From assembly GCA_017542915.1 (NCBI GenBank), contig JAFXWI010000079.1:1-30458 (forward strand): a stretch of 30,458 nucleotides of DNA, written 5' to 3'. Below are positions 1-7,906 of the stretch, piece by piece. Origin of the DNA: Paludibacteraceae bacterium. Lineage in GTDB: Bacteria; Bacteroidota; Bacteroidia; Bacteroidales; Paludibacteraceae. Every line of letters starts with the position of its first letter. Within the stretch, counting starts at the first letter, position 1. The notes under the pieces are model-generated. The model was not told where the DNA came from and did no database searches. It was given only the letters and a program-made list of their open reading frames with translations. A program made the position numbers and the translations under genes.

Positions 1-1473
1 CTCCTTACCGGTAGCTTTGTCCTTGGCGGTGACGTTCAAGATACCGTTGGCGTCGATATCGAAGGTTACTTCGATCTGCGGTTCGCCACGACGAGCCGGC
101 ATGATACCATCGAGGTGGAAGATACCGATCTGCTTGTTCTGAGCCGCCATTGGACGCTCACCCTGGAGCACTTTGATCTCTACAGAAGGCTGGTTATCCA
201 CAGCGGTGGTGAAGGTCTCGGTCTTCTTGGTCGGGATAGTGGTGTTGGCTTCGATCATCTTGGTCATGACACCGCCCATGGTCTCGATACCGAGTGACAG
301 CGGGGTTACATCGAGCAGGAGGACGTCTTTTACATCGCCGGTGAGGACACCACCTTGGATGGCTGCACCTACGGCTACTACCTCGTCCGGGTTAACGCCC
401 TTCGACGGAGCTTTACCGAAGAATTTCTGTACTGCATCCTGGATAGCCGGGATACGTGTCGAACCACCTACGAGGATGATCTCGTCGATATCGGAGGTCG
501 TGAGGCCTGCGTTCTGGAGCGCAGTACGACACGGAGCGATGGTACGCTGGATCAGGTCGTCGATGAGTTGCTCGAATTTAGCACGCGTCAGGGTCTTAAC
601 GAGGTGAGCAGGAACACCGTTGACCGGCATGATATACGGCAGGTTGATTTCCGTAGAGGTAGAGGACGAAAGCTCGATTTTTGCTTTCTCGGCAGCCTCT
701 TTCAGACGCTGCATAGCCATCGGGTCTTTGGAAAGGTCCGCTCCACCGTTCTCGTTCTTGAACTCCTGAACGAGCCAATCGATGATACGATGATCGAAAT
801 CGTCACCACCAAGGTGTGTATCACCATCGGTTGCTTTTACCTCGAAGACACCGTCACCGAGTTCGAGCACGGATACATCGTGTGTACCACCACCGCAGTC
901 GAAGACAACGATCTTCATGTCCTTGTTGGACTTGTCAAGACCATAAGCCAAGGCAGCTGCGGTCGGCTCGTTGACAATACGGCGTACGTTGAGACCTGCG
1001 ATCTCACCGGCTTCCTTCGTAGCCTGACGTTGCGAGTCGTTGAAGTATGCCGGCACTGTGATGACAGCTTCGGTCACCTCTTGTCCGAGGTAGTCCTCAG
1101 CGGTTTTCTTCATCTTCTGAAGGATGATCGCCGAGATCTCCTGCGGGGTGTAGAGACGTCCGTCGATGTCCACACGCGGGGTGTTGTTATCACCTTTCAC
1201 TACCTTATAAGGAACGCGTGCGATCTCAGATTGCAGACGATCATAGGTTTCGCCCATGAAACGTTTGATAGAATAGATAGTTTTGGTCGGGTTTGTGATT
1301 GCTTGACGTTTAGCAGGGTCACCCACTTTACGCTCACCGCCATCGATGAATCCGACTACAGAAGGCGTAGTACGTTTACCTTCAGCGTTTGCGATAACGA
1401 TCGGTTCGTTACCCTCCATTACGGCTACACACGAGTTTGTGGTACCGAGGTCAATTCCAATAATTTTAGACAT
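1..1473 (-). CDS. dnaK: Chaperone DnaK (Hsp70), 3' end outside window
   Basis: This is the ATP-dependent cytosolic Hsp70 chaperone, which works with DnaJ and GrpE on unfolded proteins. The first 491 codons are present; the family is usually about 630-640 residues, so the rest of the substrate-binding domain and the helical lid lie beyond position 1. The N-terminus reads [20 protein letters not shown], the phosphate-1 signature. Further in are the Hsp70 signatures around [12 protein letters not shown] and [10 protein letters not shown], followed by the linker region [18 protein letters not shown]. The second signature has [10 protein letters not shown] where DLGGGTFD is more usual; this is probably harmless variation. 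The upstream bases GAAAGG could serve as a weak ribosome-binding site. The gene is separated from era by a terminator and a repeat-filled spacer, so it probably has its own promoter, although no clear TAnnTTTG box was found. Confidence 0.98.
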   Translation of the reverse strand, partial: MSKIIGIDLGTTNSCVAVMEGNEPIVIANAEGKRTTPSVVGFIDGGERKVGDPAKRQAITNPTKTIYSIKRFMGETYDRLQSEIARVPYKVVKGDNNTPRVDIDGRLYTPQEISAIILQKMKKTAEDYLGQEVTEAVITVPAYFNDSQRQATKEAGEIAGLNVRRIVNEPTAAALAYGLDKSNKDMKIVVFDCGGGTHDVSVLELGDGVFEVKATDGDTHLGGDDFDHRIIDWLVQEFKNENGGADLSKDPMAMQRLKEAAEKAKIELSSSTSTEINLPYIMPVNGVPAHLVKTLTRAKFEQLIDDLIQRTIAPCRTALQNAGLTTSDIDEIILVGGSTRIPAIQDAVQKFFGKAPSKGVNPDEVVAVGAAIQGGVLTGDVKDVLLLDVTPLSLGIETMGGVMTKMIEANTTIPTKKTETFTTAVDNQPSVEIKVLQGERPMAAQNKQIGIFHLDGIMPARRGEPQIEVTFDIDANGILNVTAKDKATGKE

Positions 1474-1515
1474 AGTATTTTTCCTTTCATTAATTTATTT
1501 TCGATTTATAGTTTA

Positions 1516-1563
1516 CTAGTCGCACTAGATTTTCTAGATGTACTAGATGCACTAGGGAACTAG
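1516..1563. repeat. CTAG array, 9-bp period, upstream of dnaK
   Basis: The tetranucleotide CTAG starts at 1516, 1525, 1534, 1543 and 1552, exactly 9 bp apart, and again at 1560, 8 bp on. The intervening bases vary, so CTAG is the conserved core. The array lies in the presumed dnaK leader. A second CTAG array with the same 9-bp period lies between tdh and kbl. The function is unknown. Confidence 0.85.
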
Positions 1564-1587
1564 TCACCCAAATAATGACAAAAGGCG

Positions 1588-1606
1588 TGCCAAAGGGGAT
1601 TTGGCA
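1588..1606. repeat. Inverted repeat upstream of dnaK
   Basis: TGCCAAA (1588-1594) and TTTGGCA (1600-1606) form a perfect 7-bp inverted repeat around a 5-base centre. It lies about 115 bp upstream of the dnaK start and could be an operator or a leader hairpin. It does not match the CIRCE heat-shock element. Confidence 0.55.
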
Positions 1607-1653
1607 GAAAAAGGCTGACAAAATGGCAGAGGAGAAGGGGAAATGACATATAT

Positions 1654-1671
1654 CCGGCGGAATACCGCCGG
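1654..1671. repeat. GC-rich hairpin between era and dnaK
   Basis: CCGGCGG (1654-1660), the loop AATA and CCGCCGG (1665-1671) form a perfect GC-rich stem-loop. Neither side has a T-run, so it is not a classical intrinsic terminator. It sits about 10 bp beyond the era terminator on the dnaK side. Confidence 0.6.
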
Positions 1672-1681
1672 GAATAGGACA

Positions 1682-1707
1682 TAAAAAATCCGCCAAGATT
1701 GGCGGAT
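1682..1707 (-). terminator. Intrinsic terminator after era
   Basis: ATCCGCCAA (1688-1696) pairs with TTGGCGGAT (1699-1707). On the minus strand the stem is followed by six T residues (positions 1688 to 1683). It lies 21 bp after the era stop codon and should end the transcript carrying kbl, tdh, the M16 peptidase and era before dnaK. Confidence 0.85.
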
Positions 1708-1727
1708 AGATAAAGGCGGATTGATTA

Positions 1728-2660
1728 TCAGGAGAGATCGTAGCCGTAGTGCTTGAGGCGGTTGGTGTTGGAACGCCAATCCTTGTCCACTTTGACGAAG
1801 AGCTGGAGAAAGACCTGCTTTTGGAAGAAGTCCTCGATGTCCTTGCGTGCCTGCGAGCCGACGCGCTTGAGGGCAGAACCGGCTTTGCCGATGATGATGC
1901 CTTTCTGGGATTCTCGTTCGCAATATATCACTGCGTCAATGCGAATGAGTTTGTCCTCTTCCTTGAAGGATTCTACTTCGACTTCGACGGAGTACGGGAT
2001 CTCTTTGTCGTAGTTCTGGAGGATCTTCTCGCGGATGATCTCGTTGACAAAGAAGCGTGCGGGCTTGTCGGTCAGCTGGTCTTTCGGGAAGAAAGGAGGA
2101 CCGACAGGCAGTGCATCTTTGATAGCGTCAAAGAGCTGCGAAACGCCGAATTTCTCCTGTGCTGAGATAGGGAAGATGGTTGCTTCCGGAAGTTGGTTTT
2201 TCCAGAACTCAACTAATCGTTCGAGGGTTTCCTGTGTCGTGAGATCTATTTTATTTATAATAAGGAACACGCTCGAGCCTGCTGAAGACATCTTTTTTAC
2301 TTTCTCGATGAAGTCAGGATTGCGGTCGATGGTGTCTTGCGGCTCGGTGACATACAAGAGAACGTCCGCGTCCACAAGGGCTGAACGGGAGAACTCAAGC
2401 ATCTGACGCTGGAGTTGGTAGTTCGGCGAGAGGACACCCGGCGTATCGGAATAGACCATCTGGAAATCCTCGCCGTTGACGATACCCATGATACGATGGC
2501 GGGTGGTTTGCGCCTTCGATGTGATGATCGAAAGGCGTTCCCCCACCAAGGCGTTCATGAGGGTCGATTTGCCGACGTTGGGGTTACCAACAATGTTCAC
2601 AAACCCACTGCGATGGGTTTGTGAACATTGATTTGATATTTGAGAATTGAGATTTGACAT
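1728..2660 (-). CDS. era: GTPase Era, ribosome assembly factor
   Basis: Era is a GTPase that binds 16S rRNA near its 3' end during assembly of the 30S subunit. The 310-residue product has G1 GNPNVGKS (about residues 25-32), G3 DTPG (72-75) and G4 NKID (136-139). A C-terminal KH RNA-binding domain carries GIIIGKAG near residue 255. The conserved protein starts at about residue 17 (HRSGFVNIVGNPNVG). The 16 residues before it are unusual: they are encoded by period-7 repeats (2631-2665) and by the upstream arm of a perfect palindrome (2591-2630). The ATG at 2660 lies inside the repeat array, and no closer in-frame ATG or GTG was seen, so I keep it. The start is 12 bp after the M16 peptidase stop, so the two are probably co-transcribed. 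Confidence 0.97.
   Translation of the reverse strand: MSNLNSQISNQCSQTHRSGFVNIVGNPNVGKSTLMNALVGERLSIITSKAQTTRHRIMGIVNGEDFQMVYSDTPGVLSPNYQLQRQMLEFSRSALVDADVLLYVTEPQDTIDRNPDFIEKVKKMSSAGSSVFLIINKIDLTTQETLERLVEFWKNQLPEATIFPISAQEKFGVSQLFDAIKDALPVGPPFFPKDQLTDKPARFFVNEIIREKILQNYDKEIPYSVEVEVESFKEEDKLIRIDAVIYCERESQKGIIIGKAGSALKRVGSQARKDIEDFFQKQVFLQLFVKVDKDWRSNTNRLKHYGYDLS
2591..2630. repeat. Perfect 17-bp palindrome within era 5' coding region
   Basis: CAATGTTCACAAACCCA (2591-2607), a 6-base centre, and its exact reverse complement (2614-2630) form a strong hairpin. It falls at era codons 11 to 24. The downstream arm in the coding direction encodes the conserved GFVNIV segment. The upstream arm encodes non-conserved residues, which suggests it is an inverted copy of the conserved arm. 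Confidence 0.95.
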
Positions 2661-2665
2661 TTGTA
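2631..2665. repeat. Period-7 array at era start
   Basis: Five consecutive 7-bp units, ATTTGAT, ATTTGAG, AATTGAG, ATTTGAC and ATTTGTA, abut the era palindrome. The era start codon (2658-2660) and codons 2-10 lie inside. The unit ATTTGAC is the reverse complement of GTCAAAT, the repeated unit between ftsZ and the Wzz-like gene. Confidence 0.85.
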
Positions 2666-2672
2666 ATACTTT

Positions 2673-5603
2673 TTATTCTCCGAAGATCTTGTCTCCGCTC
2701 AACTTATTGACCTTACCGAACTTCGCTTTGAGGGCTTTTTGGTCGATGAGTTTGGGGTCGCCGATGACGAGGATCTTCACGGGTTTGCCTTGGATATGCT
2801 CTTCGTAGAAACGCTCGATGTCTTCGAATTTGAGTTTCTGGACTTGACGGATCTGAAGGGTAGCCGGGTCGATCTGATAGCCAAGTCTCATCCAATTGGT
2901 CATTACCTCGCTCTTGGAGCGGAAGGTGGGATGATTCGAGAGCATAGACTGACGCAAGATCGTACGGATGTTGCCAATGTTCTCCGGATTGCGCGGCATC
3001 GAATCGAGCAGCGAGCAGTACACATTGATAGCATCGTTGACCTTATCGGACTGCGTACCGACGTAGCCGAAGAAATAGGTGTTACGCTGCTGGATAGCCG
3101 GAGTACGGAACGCACCGACTGCGGTATAAGCCATCGAACGTTTCTCACGGATCTCATTCATGACAAGGCCGGAGAAGCCACCTCCGAAATACTCGTTAAA
3201 CGCCTCATACTGAACGGCTTCGTTGATGGAATAAGGCGTACCTTCGATGAGGAAGTATATCTTTGCCTGCTGCATATCGGGGTCCGAAAGGAAATAGAGC
3301 TCGGTCTTGTTGAACTTCGTACGCGGACGATCCACCGGCGAGGTGGTGGGGTTAGCAGGGTTCGAGACAGACATATGCTGATAGAGCGCCAACTTGACGG
3401 AGTCCGCAGGGAGCTGTCCGGCATAGTGGATCTCCAACTCGTAACCGAGGGCTTTCTTCCACTCCGCCTCCAAGTCTTCCTCTACGAGGATGATACCCAT
3501 AGCGGGGTCGAAGATGTTACGTTCGGGCACACGTTTGATGAAATGCGAGTTGTCGCCGTACATGACATACTCGAGCGCCGCAGCGGCACGCATGTCGGAG
3601 TTCTTACGCTCTATGTACCAACGGGAACTGAGTTCACGTCCAACGATGGCATTCAGTTTCTTATGTCCCTCAGAGGAGAACTCGGGGAAGTTCATATGGA
3701 GGTTAACGAGGGAGATGATCTCTTGGAGATGTGCCTCATCGCCTTCGATATAGACTACCACGTAGCTCGGCGTAGCGGAATAGGTACAAGTAGCACCGAG
3801 TTTCGCCAGTTTCTCACGGAACTCATTGACGGATGTACCTTTGGTACCCGGTGCACCTTTGATACCTGCCTCATTCATCATATTGACTGCAAAATCAAGC
3901 AGCGGCTTCTCGTACGTACCGATGCCGTATTTGAGTTTGAGGGTGAAGATATGGTTCTTGGGGTTCGGGGTGACATAGACGTACACGTTTTCCGCAAAAC
4001 GGTCCTGGTCGATGTCCTTGAGGTCCACGAACTTCGGCACGAGTTTGCCGGCAGGGATAGAGGAGAAGTTCTTGTAATACTCCGATTGTCCTTTACCGGG
4101 TTCGAGGGGTTTGATCTGCGGTTTGGCAAGTTTCTCTTTCTTGGGGTTTCCTTCGGTGATCTCGAAGGTTTTCTTAGGAGCAGAGAAATAGGTCTTAGCC
4201 ACAGCCAGCACTTCGGCTTTGGTTATTTTGGCTACTTCCTCTTTCTCAGCAAAGATTTTCTCCAGCGGCACTTGATAAGCGAAACTCTGGAGCAGCATCA
4301 TCGATTTGGTGTACTGGTACTCCATCGAACGGTCGTACTCCTGAAGGAGACTGCGGCGAACGGACTCGAAGAGCTCGTCCGAAACCTCACCATTGAGCAG
4401 TTTGTCCATGGCTTTCTTCACGGAGTTCTCGGTCTCTTTCATGGAGTTATACTCACGCGAAGAGGTGTTGAGGAACGGGATTGCCATGATCTGGATTCGT
4501 CCCATCTCACGTGCCGGACGGAGCGAAGCTTGAGCAGCGAGGAACTCGTTGTCGGACTGCAGTTCGTCCAAGAGACCGATACCCATATCGTTGGAGAGCA
4601 GTTCGCAAGCGATCTGAAGAGCCAGCTCGTCTTTGTCACCGGTCTTGACACCTTTGTATTCCTCGATGAGCATCGGGTAATAGCCCAGACGCGCTTTGAA
4701 ACGCTCGTCTTTGGCGAACTCGGTGTCCGTCCATGTGTTACGAGCAGGCAGCGGCTTGGACTCCATGGCACCGAAGATCTTCTCAATGAGCGGTTTCACC
4801 TCCTCGGAATGGAAGTTACCAACGAGGATAAGTGCCATATTATTAGGCACATACCACGTATTGAAGAACTCGATGAGTTGACGCATCTTGGGGTTCTTGA
4901 GGTCCTGCGGATAACCGATGATGTCCCGCTCGTACGGGGTACCTTTGCAAGCCTCAGCAGCAACGAACTTAGTCACATGCTGGCTGTTATCGTCGGAGTA
5001 CATGTTATACTCCTCGAAGACGTTCTCCAACTCGGCTTGGAACGAACGGAAGACCGGATTCGTCAGACGATCGGCATAGAGGGTAAGCCAACGCTCCATC
5101 TGGTAAGACGGGAAGCTGTTATGATAGAACGTGTAGTCATACGAGGTAGCGGCATTGAGTCCTTCGCCACCGATGGACTGAATCAGGTTCGAGAACTCAT
5201 CGGTCGCTCCATACTGAGCAGCGAGGATACTCTGTTCGTTGATTTTGAGCTGAATAGCATCGCGTTCCTTGGGGTCTTCCGTCATCGCGAGGGTGTCGTA
5301 GAGGGCGATGATATGCTCGTAATAGGGTTTCTCTTTCTCCCAATTGAGCGCGCCCATACGGTCGGTGCCTTTGAAGAGCATATGCTCCAGATAGTGAGCC
5401 AAACCGGTCGCTGTCTCGGGTTCGTCAATCGAACCGGCACGAGTGACGGTAGCTCCAAACACATCGGGCAGGTCTTGGTCTTCCCAGAGCATGACGGTGA
5501 GCCCGTTGTTCAAAGTGTACTGCTGCAAGCCTTCAGGCAGTTGTGCAGCCATCGTTGCGATGCCGCAGACAAGCAGCAAAACGCTAAAGAAAATCTTTTT
5601 CAT
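2673..5603 (-). CDS. M16 family zinc metallopeptidase (insulinase/pitrilysin-like)
   Basis: This is a 976-residue secreted peptidase. It starts at MKKIFFSVLLLVCGIATMAAQ, a typical signal peptide; the frame is open further upstream, but that part overlaps tdh. The inverted zinc motif HYLEH (H70, E73, H74) is followed about 80 residues later by the glutamate-rich segment ELENVFEEYNMY, which supplies the third ligand. The protein has two M16 halves, and only the first carries the zinc motif, as in two-domain M16 enzymes; the second half contains the substrate-contact region around GFSGLVMNEIREKRSMAY. It probably degrades peptides in the periplasm or outer envelope. The ATG is only 2 bases after the tdh stop (TAAATATG), so translation is probably coupled to tdh, although no functional link is evident. 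Confidence 0.93.
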   Translation of the reverse strand: MKKIFFSVLLLVCGIATMAAQLPEGLQQYTLNNGLTVMLWEDQDLPDVFGATVTRAGSIDEPETATGLAHYLEHMLFKGTDRMGALNWEKEKPYYEHIIALYDTLAMTEDPKERDAIQLKINEQSILAAQYGATDEFSNLIQSIGGEGLNAATSYDYTFYHNSFPSYQMERWLTLYADRLTNPVFRSFQAELENVFEEYNMYSDDNSQHVTKFVAAEACKGTPYERDIIGYPQDLKNPKMRQLIEFFNTWYVPNNMALILVGNFHSEEVKPLIEKIFGAMESKPLPARNTWTDTEFAKDERFKARLGYYPMLIEEYKGVKTGDKDELALQIACELLSNDMGIGLLDELQSDNEFLAAQASLRPAREMGRIQIMAIPFLNTSSREYNSMKETENSVKKAMDKLLNGEVSDELFESVRRSLLQEYDRSMEYQYTKSMMLLQSFAYQVPLEKIFAEKEEVAKITKAEVLAVAKTYFSAPKKTFEITEGNPKKEKLAKPQIKPLEPGKGQSEYYKNFSSIPAGKLVPKFVDLKDIDQDRFAENVYVYVTPNPKNHIFTLKLKYGIGTYEKPLLDFAVNMMNEAGIKGAPGTKGTSVNEFREKLAKLGATCTYSATPSYVVVYIEGDEAHLQEIISLVNLHMNFPEFSSEGHKKLNAIVGRELSSRWYIERKNSDMRAAAALEYVMYGDNSHFIKRVPERNIFDPAMGIILVEEDLEAEWKKALGYELEIHYAGQLPADSVKLALYQHMSVSNPANPTTSPVDRPRTKFNKTELYFLSDPDMQQAKIYFLIEGTPYSINEAVQYEAFNEYFGGGFSGLVMNEIREKRSMAYTAVGAFRTPAIQQRNTYFFGYVGTQSDKVNDAINVYCSLLDSMPRNPENIGNIRTILRQSMLSNHPTFRSKSEVMTNWMRLGYQIDPATLQIRQVQKLKFEDIERFYEEHIQGKPVKILVIGDPKLIDQKALKAKFGKVNKLSGDKIFGE

Positions 5604-5605
5604 AT

Positions 5606-6631
5606 TTACCATTCCAATAAAACTTTTCCACATTGTCCGCTGACCATGACATCGAATCCCTTCTGGAAATCTTTGAACTGGTAGCGGTGGGTGATCACCG
5701 GCGAGAGATCGAGTCCGCCAAGGAGCATCTGCTCCATCTGGTACCAAGTCTCCCACATACGACGTCCGGTGATTCCTTTGATGGTCAGAGCGTTGAAGAT
5801 GACATCCGACCAGTTGACCTTGGTCTCCGAGGGCAGGATACCGAGCTGCGCGATGTTCGCACCTTTGTACATATGCTCGATCATGTCGTTGAAGGCAGAG
5901 GGTGCGCCGGACATCTCCAGACCCACATCGAAACCACGGATACCGAGTTGGAACATCGCATCTTGGATCGTCTCACCTTTGGAGCCATCGACGGTAAGGG
6001 TAGCACCCATTTTCTTGGCTATTTCCAGACGGAGCGGATTGATGTCGGTAACAACGATGTTCTTCGCTCCGGCATAACGACAGATACCTGCCGCCATCGT
6101 GCCGATGAGTCCTGCTCCTGTGATGAGCACATCCTCACCCAGCAGCGGGAAAGCCAAAGCGGTGTGCGTAGCGTTGCCGAACGGATCCATGATAGCCGCG
6201 AAATCATCGGGAATACGCGGATGAACACGTACCACGTTCGATTCGGGAACAGAGACGAACTCTGCGAAACAGCCGTCTCGTCCCATGATACCGAGGGAGA
6301 TCGTGTTCTCGCATACATGCCCCATACCTCGGCGGCAGTTACGGCAGTGTCCGCACGTAATATGTCCTTCCGCCGTCACACGGTCGCCTATTTTGAAGTT
6401 GCGAACACCGGGACCGCAGTCCGCCACGATACCCACGAACTCATGTCCCATGGTGTAAGGCGGTTTGCAGTGTGATTGAGACCATGCGTCCCACTTATAC
6501 ATATGCAGATCCGTTCCGCAGATAGCGGCTTTGGTGACTTTGATCAGGACATCATTGACACCCATTTCCGGCATCGGTACATCTTCCATCCAGATTCCCG
6601 GTTCGGCGTATTTCTTAACTAAAGCTTTCAT
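5606..6631 (-). CDS. tdh: L-threonine 3-dehydrogenase
   Basis: This zinc- and NAD-dependent enzyme oxidises L-threonine to 2-amino-3-ketobutyrate. The 341-residue length is that of the E. coli enzyme. The catalytic zinc ligands are at the expected positions (C38 in ICGTDLHMYKW, H63 and E64 in MGHEF), and the structural zinc cysteines are C93, C96, C99 and C107. The nucleotide-binding loop is GAGLIGTMAAG. Its partner kbl lies immediately upstream on the same strand and uses the product. The two genes are separated by a CTAG array that includes the kbl stop. The assignment to Tdh rather than another medium-chain dehydrogenase rests on these residues and on the kbl neighbour. Confidence 0.96.
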   Translation of the reverse strand: MKALVKKYAEPGIWMEDVPMPEMGVNDVLIKVTKAAICGTDLHMYKWDAWSQSHCKPPYTMGHEFVGIVADCGPGVRNFKIGDRVTAEGHITCGHCRNCRRGMGHVCENTISLGIMGRDGCFAEFVSVPESNVVRVHPRIPDDFAAIMDPFGNATHTALAFPLLGEDVLITGAGLIGTMAAGICRYAGAKNIVVTDINPLRLEIAKKMGATLTVDGSKGETIQDAMFQLGIRGFDVGLEMSGAPSAFNDMIEHMYKGANIAQLGILPSETKVNWSDVIFNALTIKGITGRRMWETWYQMEQMLLGGLDLSPVITHRYQFKDFQKGFDVMVSGQCGKVLLEW

Positions 6632-6637
6632 TGTTTT

Positions 6638-6668
6638 CTAGTCTGTCTAGTCTATCTAGTCTATCTAG
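6638..6668. repeat. CTAG array, 9-bp period, between tdh and kbl
   Basis: CTAG starts at 6638, 6647, 6656 and 6665, exactly 9 bp apart, with units such as CTAGTCTAT. The kbl stop codon TAG is part of the last CTAG. The array fills almost the entire spacer before the tdh start at 6631. It has the same core and period as the array upstream of dnaK. Confidence 0.88.
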
Positions 6669-7855
6669 TGTAATACTGCTAACTCCTTGCCGATTTTGGT
6701 GAAGGCGGCAATACATTTATCTAATTGTTCGCGTGTGTGCGCAGCGGACACCTGTACGCGGATACGCGCCTGACCTTTCGGCACAACCGGATAATAGAAT
6801 CCGGTGACGTAGATGCCTTCTTTCTGGAGGGCAGCAGCGAAGTCCTGCGAGAGACGCGCATCGTAGAGCATGACTGCACAGATAGCCGACTGCGTCGGTT
6901 TGATATCGAAGCCTGCAGCACGCATTTTCTCCACGAAATACGCCGTGTTCTCATGCAGACGATCTTGCAGTTCGTTGGAACGCGTGAGGATCTCGAAGGT
7001 CTTGATACCCGCCGCAGCAATCATCGGAGGAATGGAGTTCGAGAAGAGATACGGACGACTGCGTTGACGCAGCAGGTCAATGATCTCTTTCTTACCTGTC
7101 GTGAAGCCGCCGACCGAACCGCCGAAAGCCTTACCAAGCGTGCCGGTGATGATCTCTATCTTACCGCGCATGTTATAGAGTTCGGTCACACCGTGTCCGG
7201 TCTTGCCGACAACTCCGGCGGAGTGCGACTCATCCACCATGACGAGGGCGTTGTATTTCTGTGCAAGCTCGTAGATCTTATCCAGCGGACAGACGTTACC
7301 GTCCATAGAGAAGACACCATCGGTAGCGATGATACGGAAGCGCTGTGCTTGCGCTTTCTTGAGCTGCTCCTCGAGATCCGCCATGTCACCGTTGGCATAA
7401 CGGTAACGCACCGCCTTGCAAAGACGCACACCATCGATGATAGACGCATGGTTGAGCGCATCAGAGATGATCGCATCCTCTTCCGTCAGCAGCGGTTCGA
7501 AAAGTCCTCCGTTCGCATCAAAACAAGCGGCATAAAGGATCGTGTCTTCCGTTCCGAAGAAATCGGAGATGACGCGTTCAAGTTCCTTGTGGGTGTCCTG
7601 CGTACCGCAGATAAAACGCACCGAAGCCATACCATAACCGCGCGCATCCATACGGGCTTTCGCTGCCTCAATAAGCTCTTTGTTATCAGCGAGTCCGAGG
7701 TAGTTGTTTGCGCAGAAGTTGATGACTTCTTGTCCGCCTTCTACAGCAATGCCGGAAGACTGCGGAGTAATGATCACGCGCTCGTTCTTATAAAGTCCTG
7801 CTTCGCGAATCTCATTCAGCGTTTTTTGCAGGTGTTGTTGAAAATCTTGATACAT
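6665..7855 (-). CDS. kbl: Glycine C-acetyltransferase (2-amino-3-ketobutyrate CoA ligase)
   Basis: This PLP enzyme of the alpha-oxoamine synthase family cleaves 2-amino-3-ketobutyrate with CoA to glycine and acetyl-CoA. The product is 396 residues, close to the family standard of about 398. The PLP lysine is K242 in GTLGKAFGGSVGG, and the cofactor pocket includes MVDESHSAG with its conserved aspartate and histidine. With tdh downstream it forms the threonine-degradation pair. The upstream spacer to gdhA holds an 8-bp tandem array. The pair may be co-transcribed with gdhA, since no terminator or clear promoter lies between them. That would place threonine breakdown and ammonium assimilation on one transcript; this is inference. 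Confidence 0.96.
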   Translation of the reverse strand: MYQDFQQHLQKTLNEIREAGLYKNERVIITPQSSGIAVEGGQEVINFCANNYLGLADNKELIEAAKARMDARGYGMASVRFICGTQDTHKELERVISDFFGTEDTILYAACFDANGGLFEPLLTEEDAIISDALNHASIIDGVRLCKAVRYRYANGDMADLEEQLKKAQAQRFRIIATDGVFSMDGNVCPLDKIYELAQKYNALVMVDESHSAGVVGKTGHGVTELYNMRGKIEIITGTLGKAFGGSVGGFTTGKKEIIDLLRQRSRPYLFSNSIPPMIAAAGIKTFEILTRSNELQDRLHENTAYFVEKMRAAGFDIKPTQSAICAVMLYDARLSQDFAAALQKEGIYVTGFYYPVVPKGQARIRVQVSAAHTREQLDKCIAAFTKIGKELAVLH

Positions 7856-7863
7856 AGTTTTTT

Positions 7864-7895
7864 CGTAATGACGTAATCACGTAATGACGTAATCA
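7864..7895. repeat. 8-bp tandem array between kbl and gdhA
   Basis: Four perfect-period units alternate: CGTAATGA, CGTAATCA, CGTAATGA, CGTAATCA. The array lies between the kbl start (7855) and the gdhA stop (7907). The function is unknown. Confidence 0.9.
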
Positions 7896-7906
7896 CGAAG
7901 TTTTTT

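Noticed and set aside
355..1563. 402-codon open frame on the plus strand
   Set aside because: It lies entirely opposite dnaK and its leader, has no family resemblance, and arises from the codon bias of the real gene.
1574..1595. Sigma-54-like promoter (TGGCACG...TTGT, minus strand) before dnaK
   Set aside because: The -12 element lacks the required GC, and no activator gene or site is evident.
1490..1696. 68-codon frame between era and dnaK
   Set aside because: It spans a terminator, an inverted repeat and the CTAG array, and resembles no protein I know.
2739..5684. 981-codon open frame on the plus strand
   Set aside because: It is antisense to the M16 peptidase, whose signal peptide and zinc motif are clear. 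The translation is rich in His, Asp and Arg with no recognisable domain.
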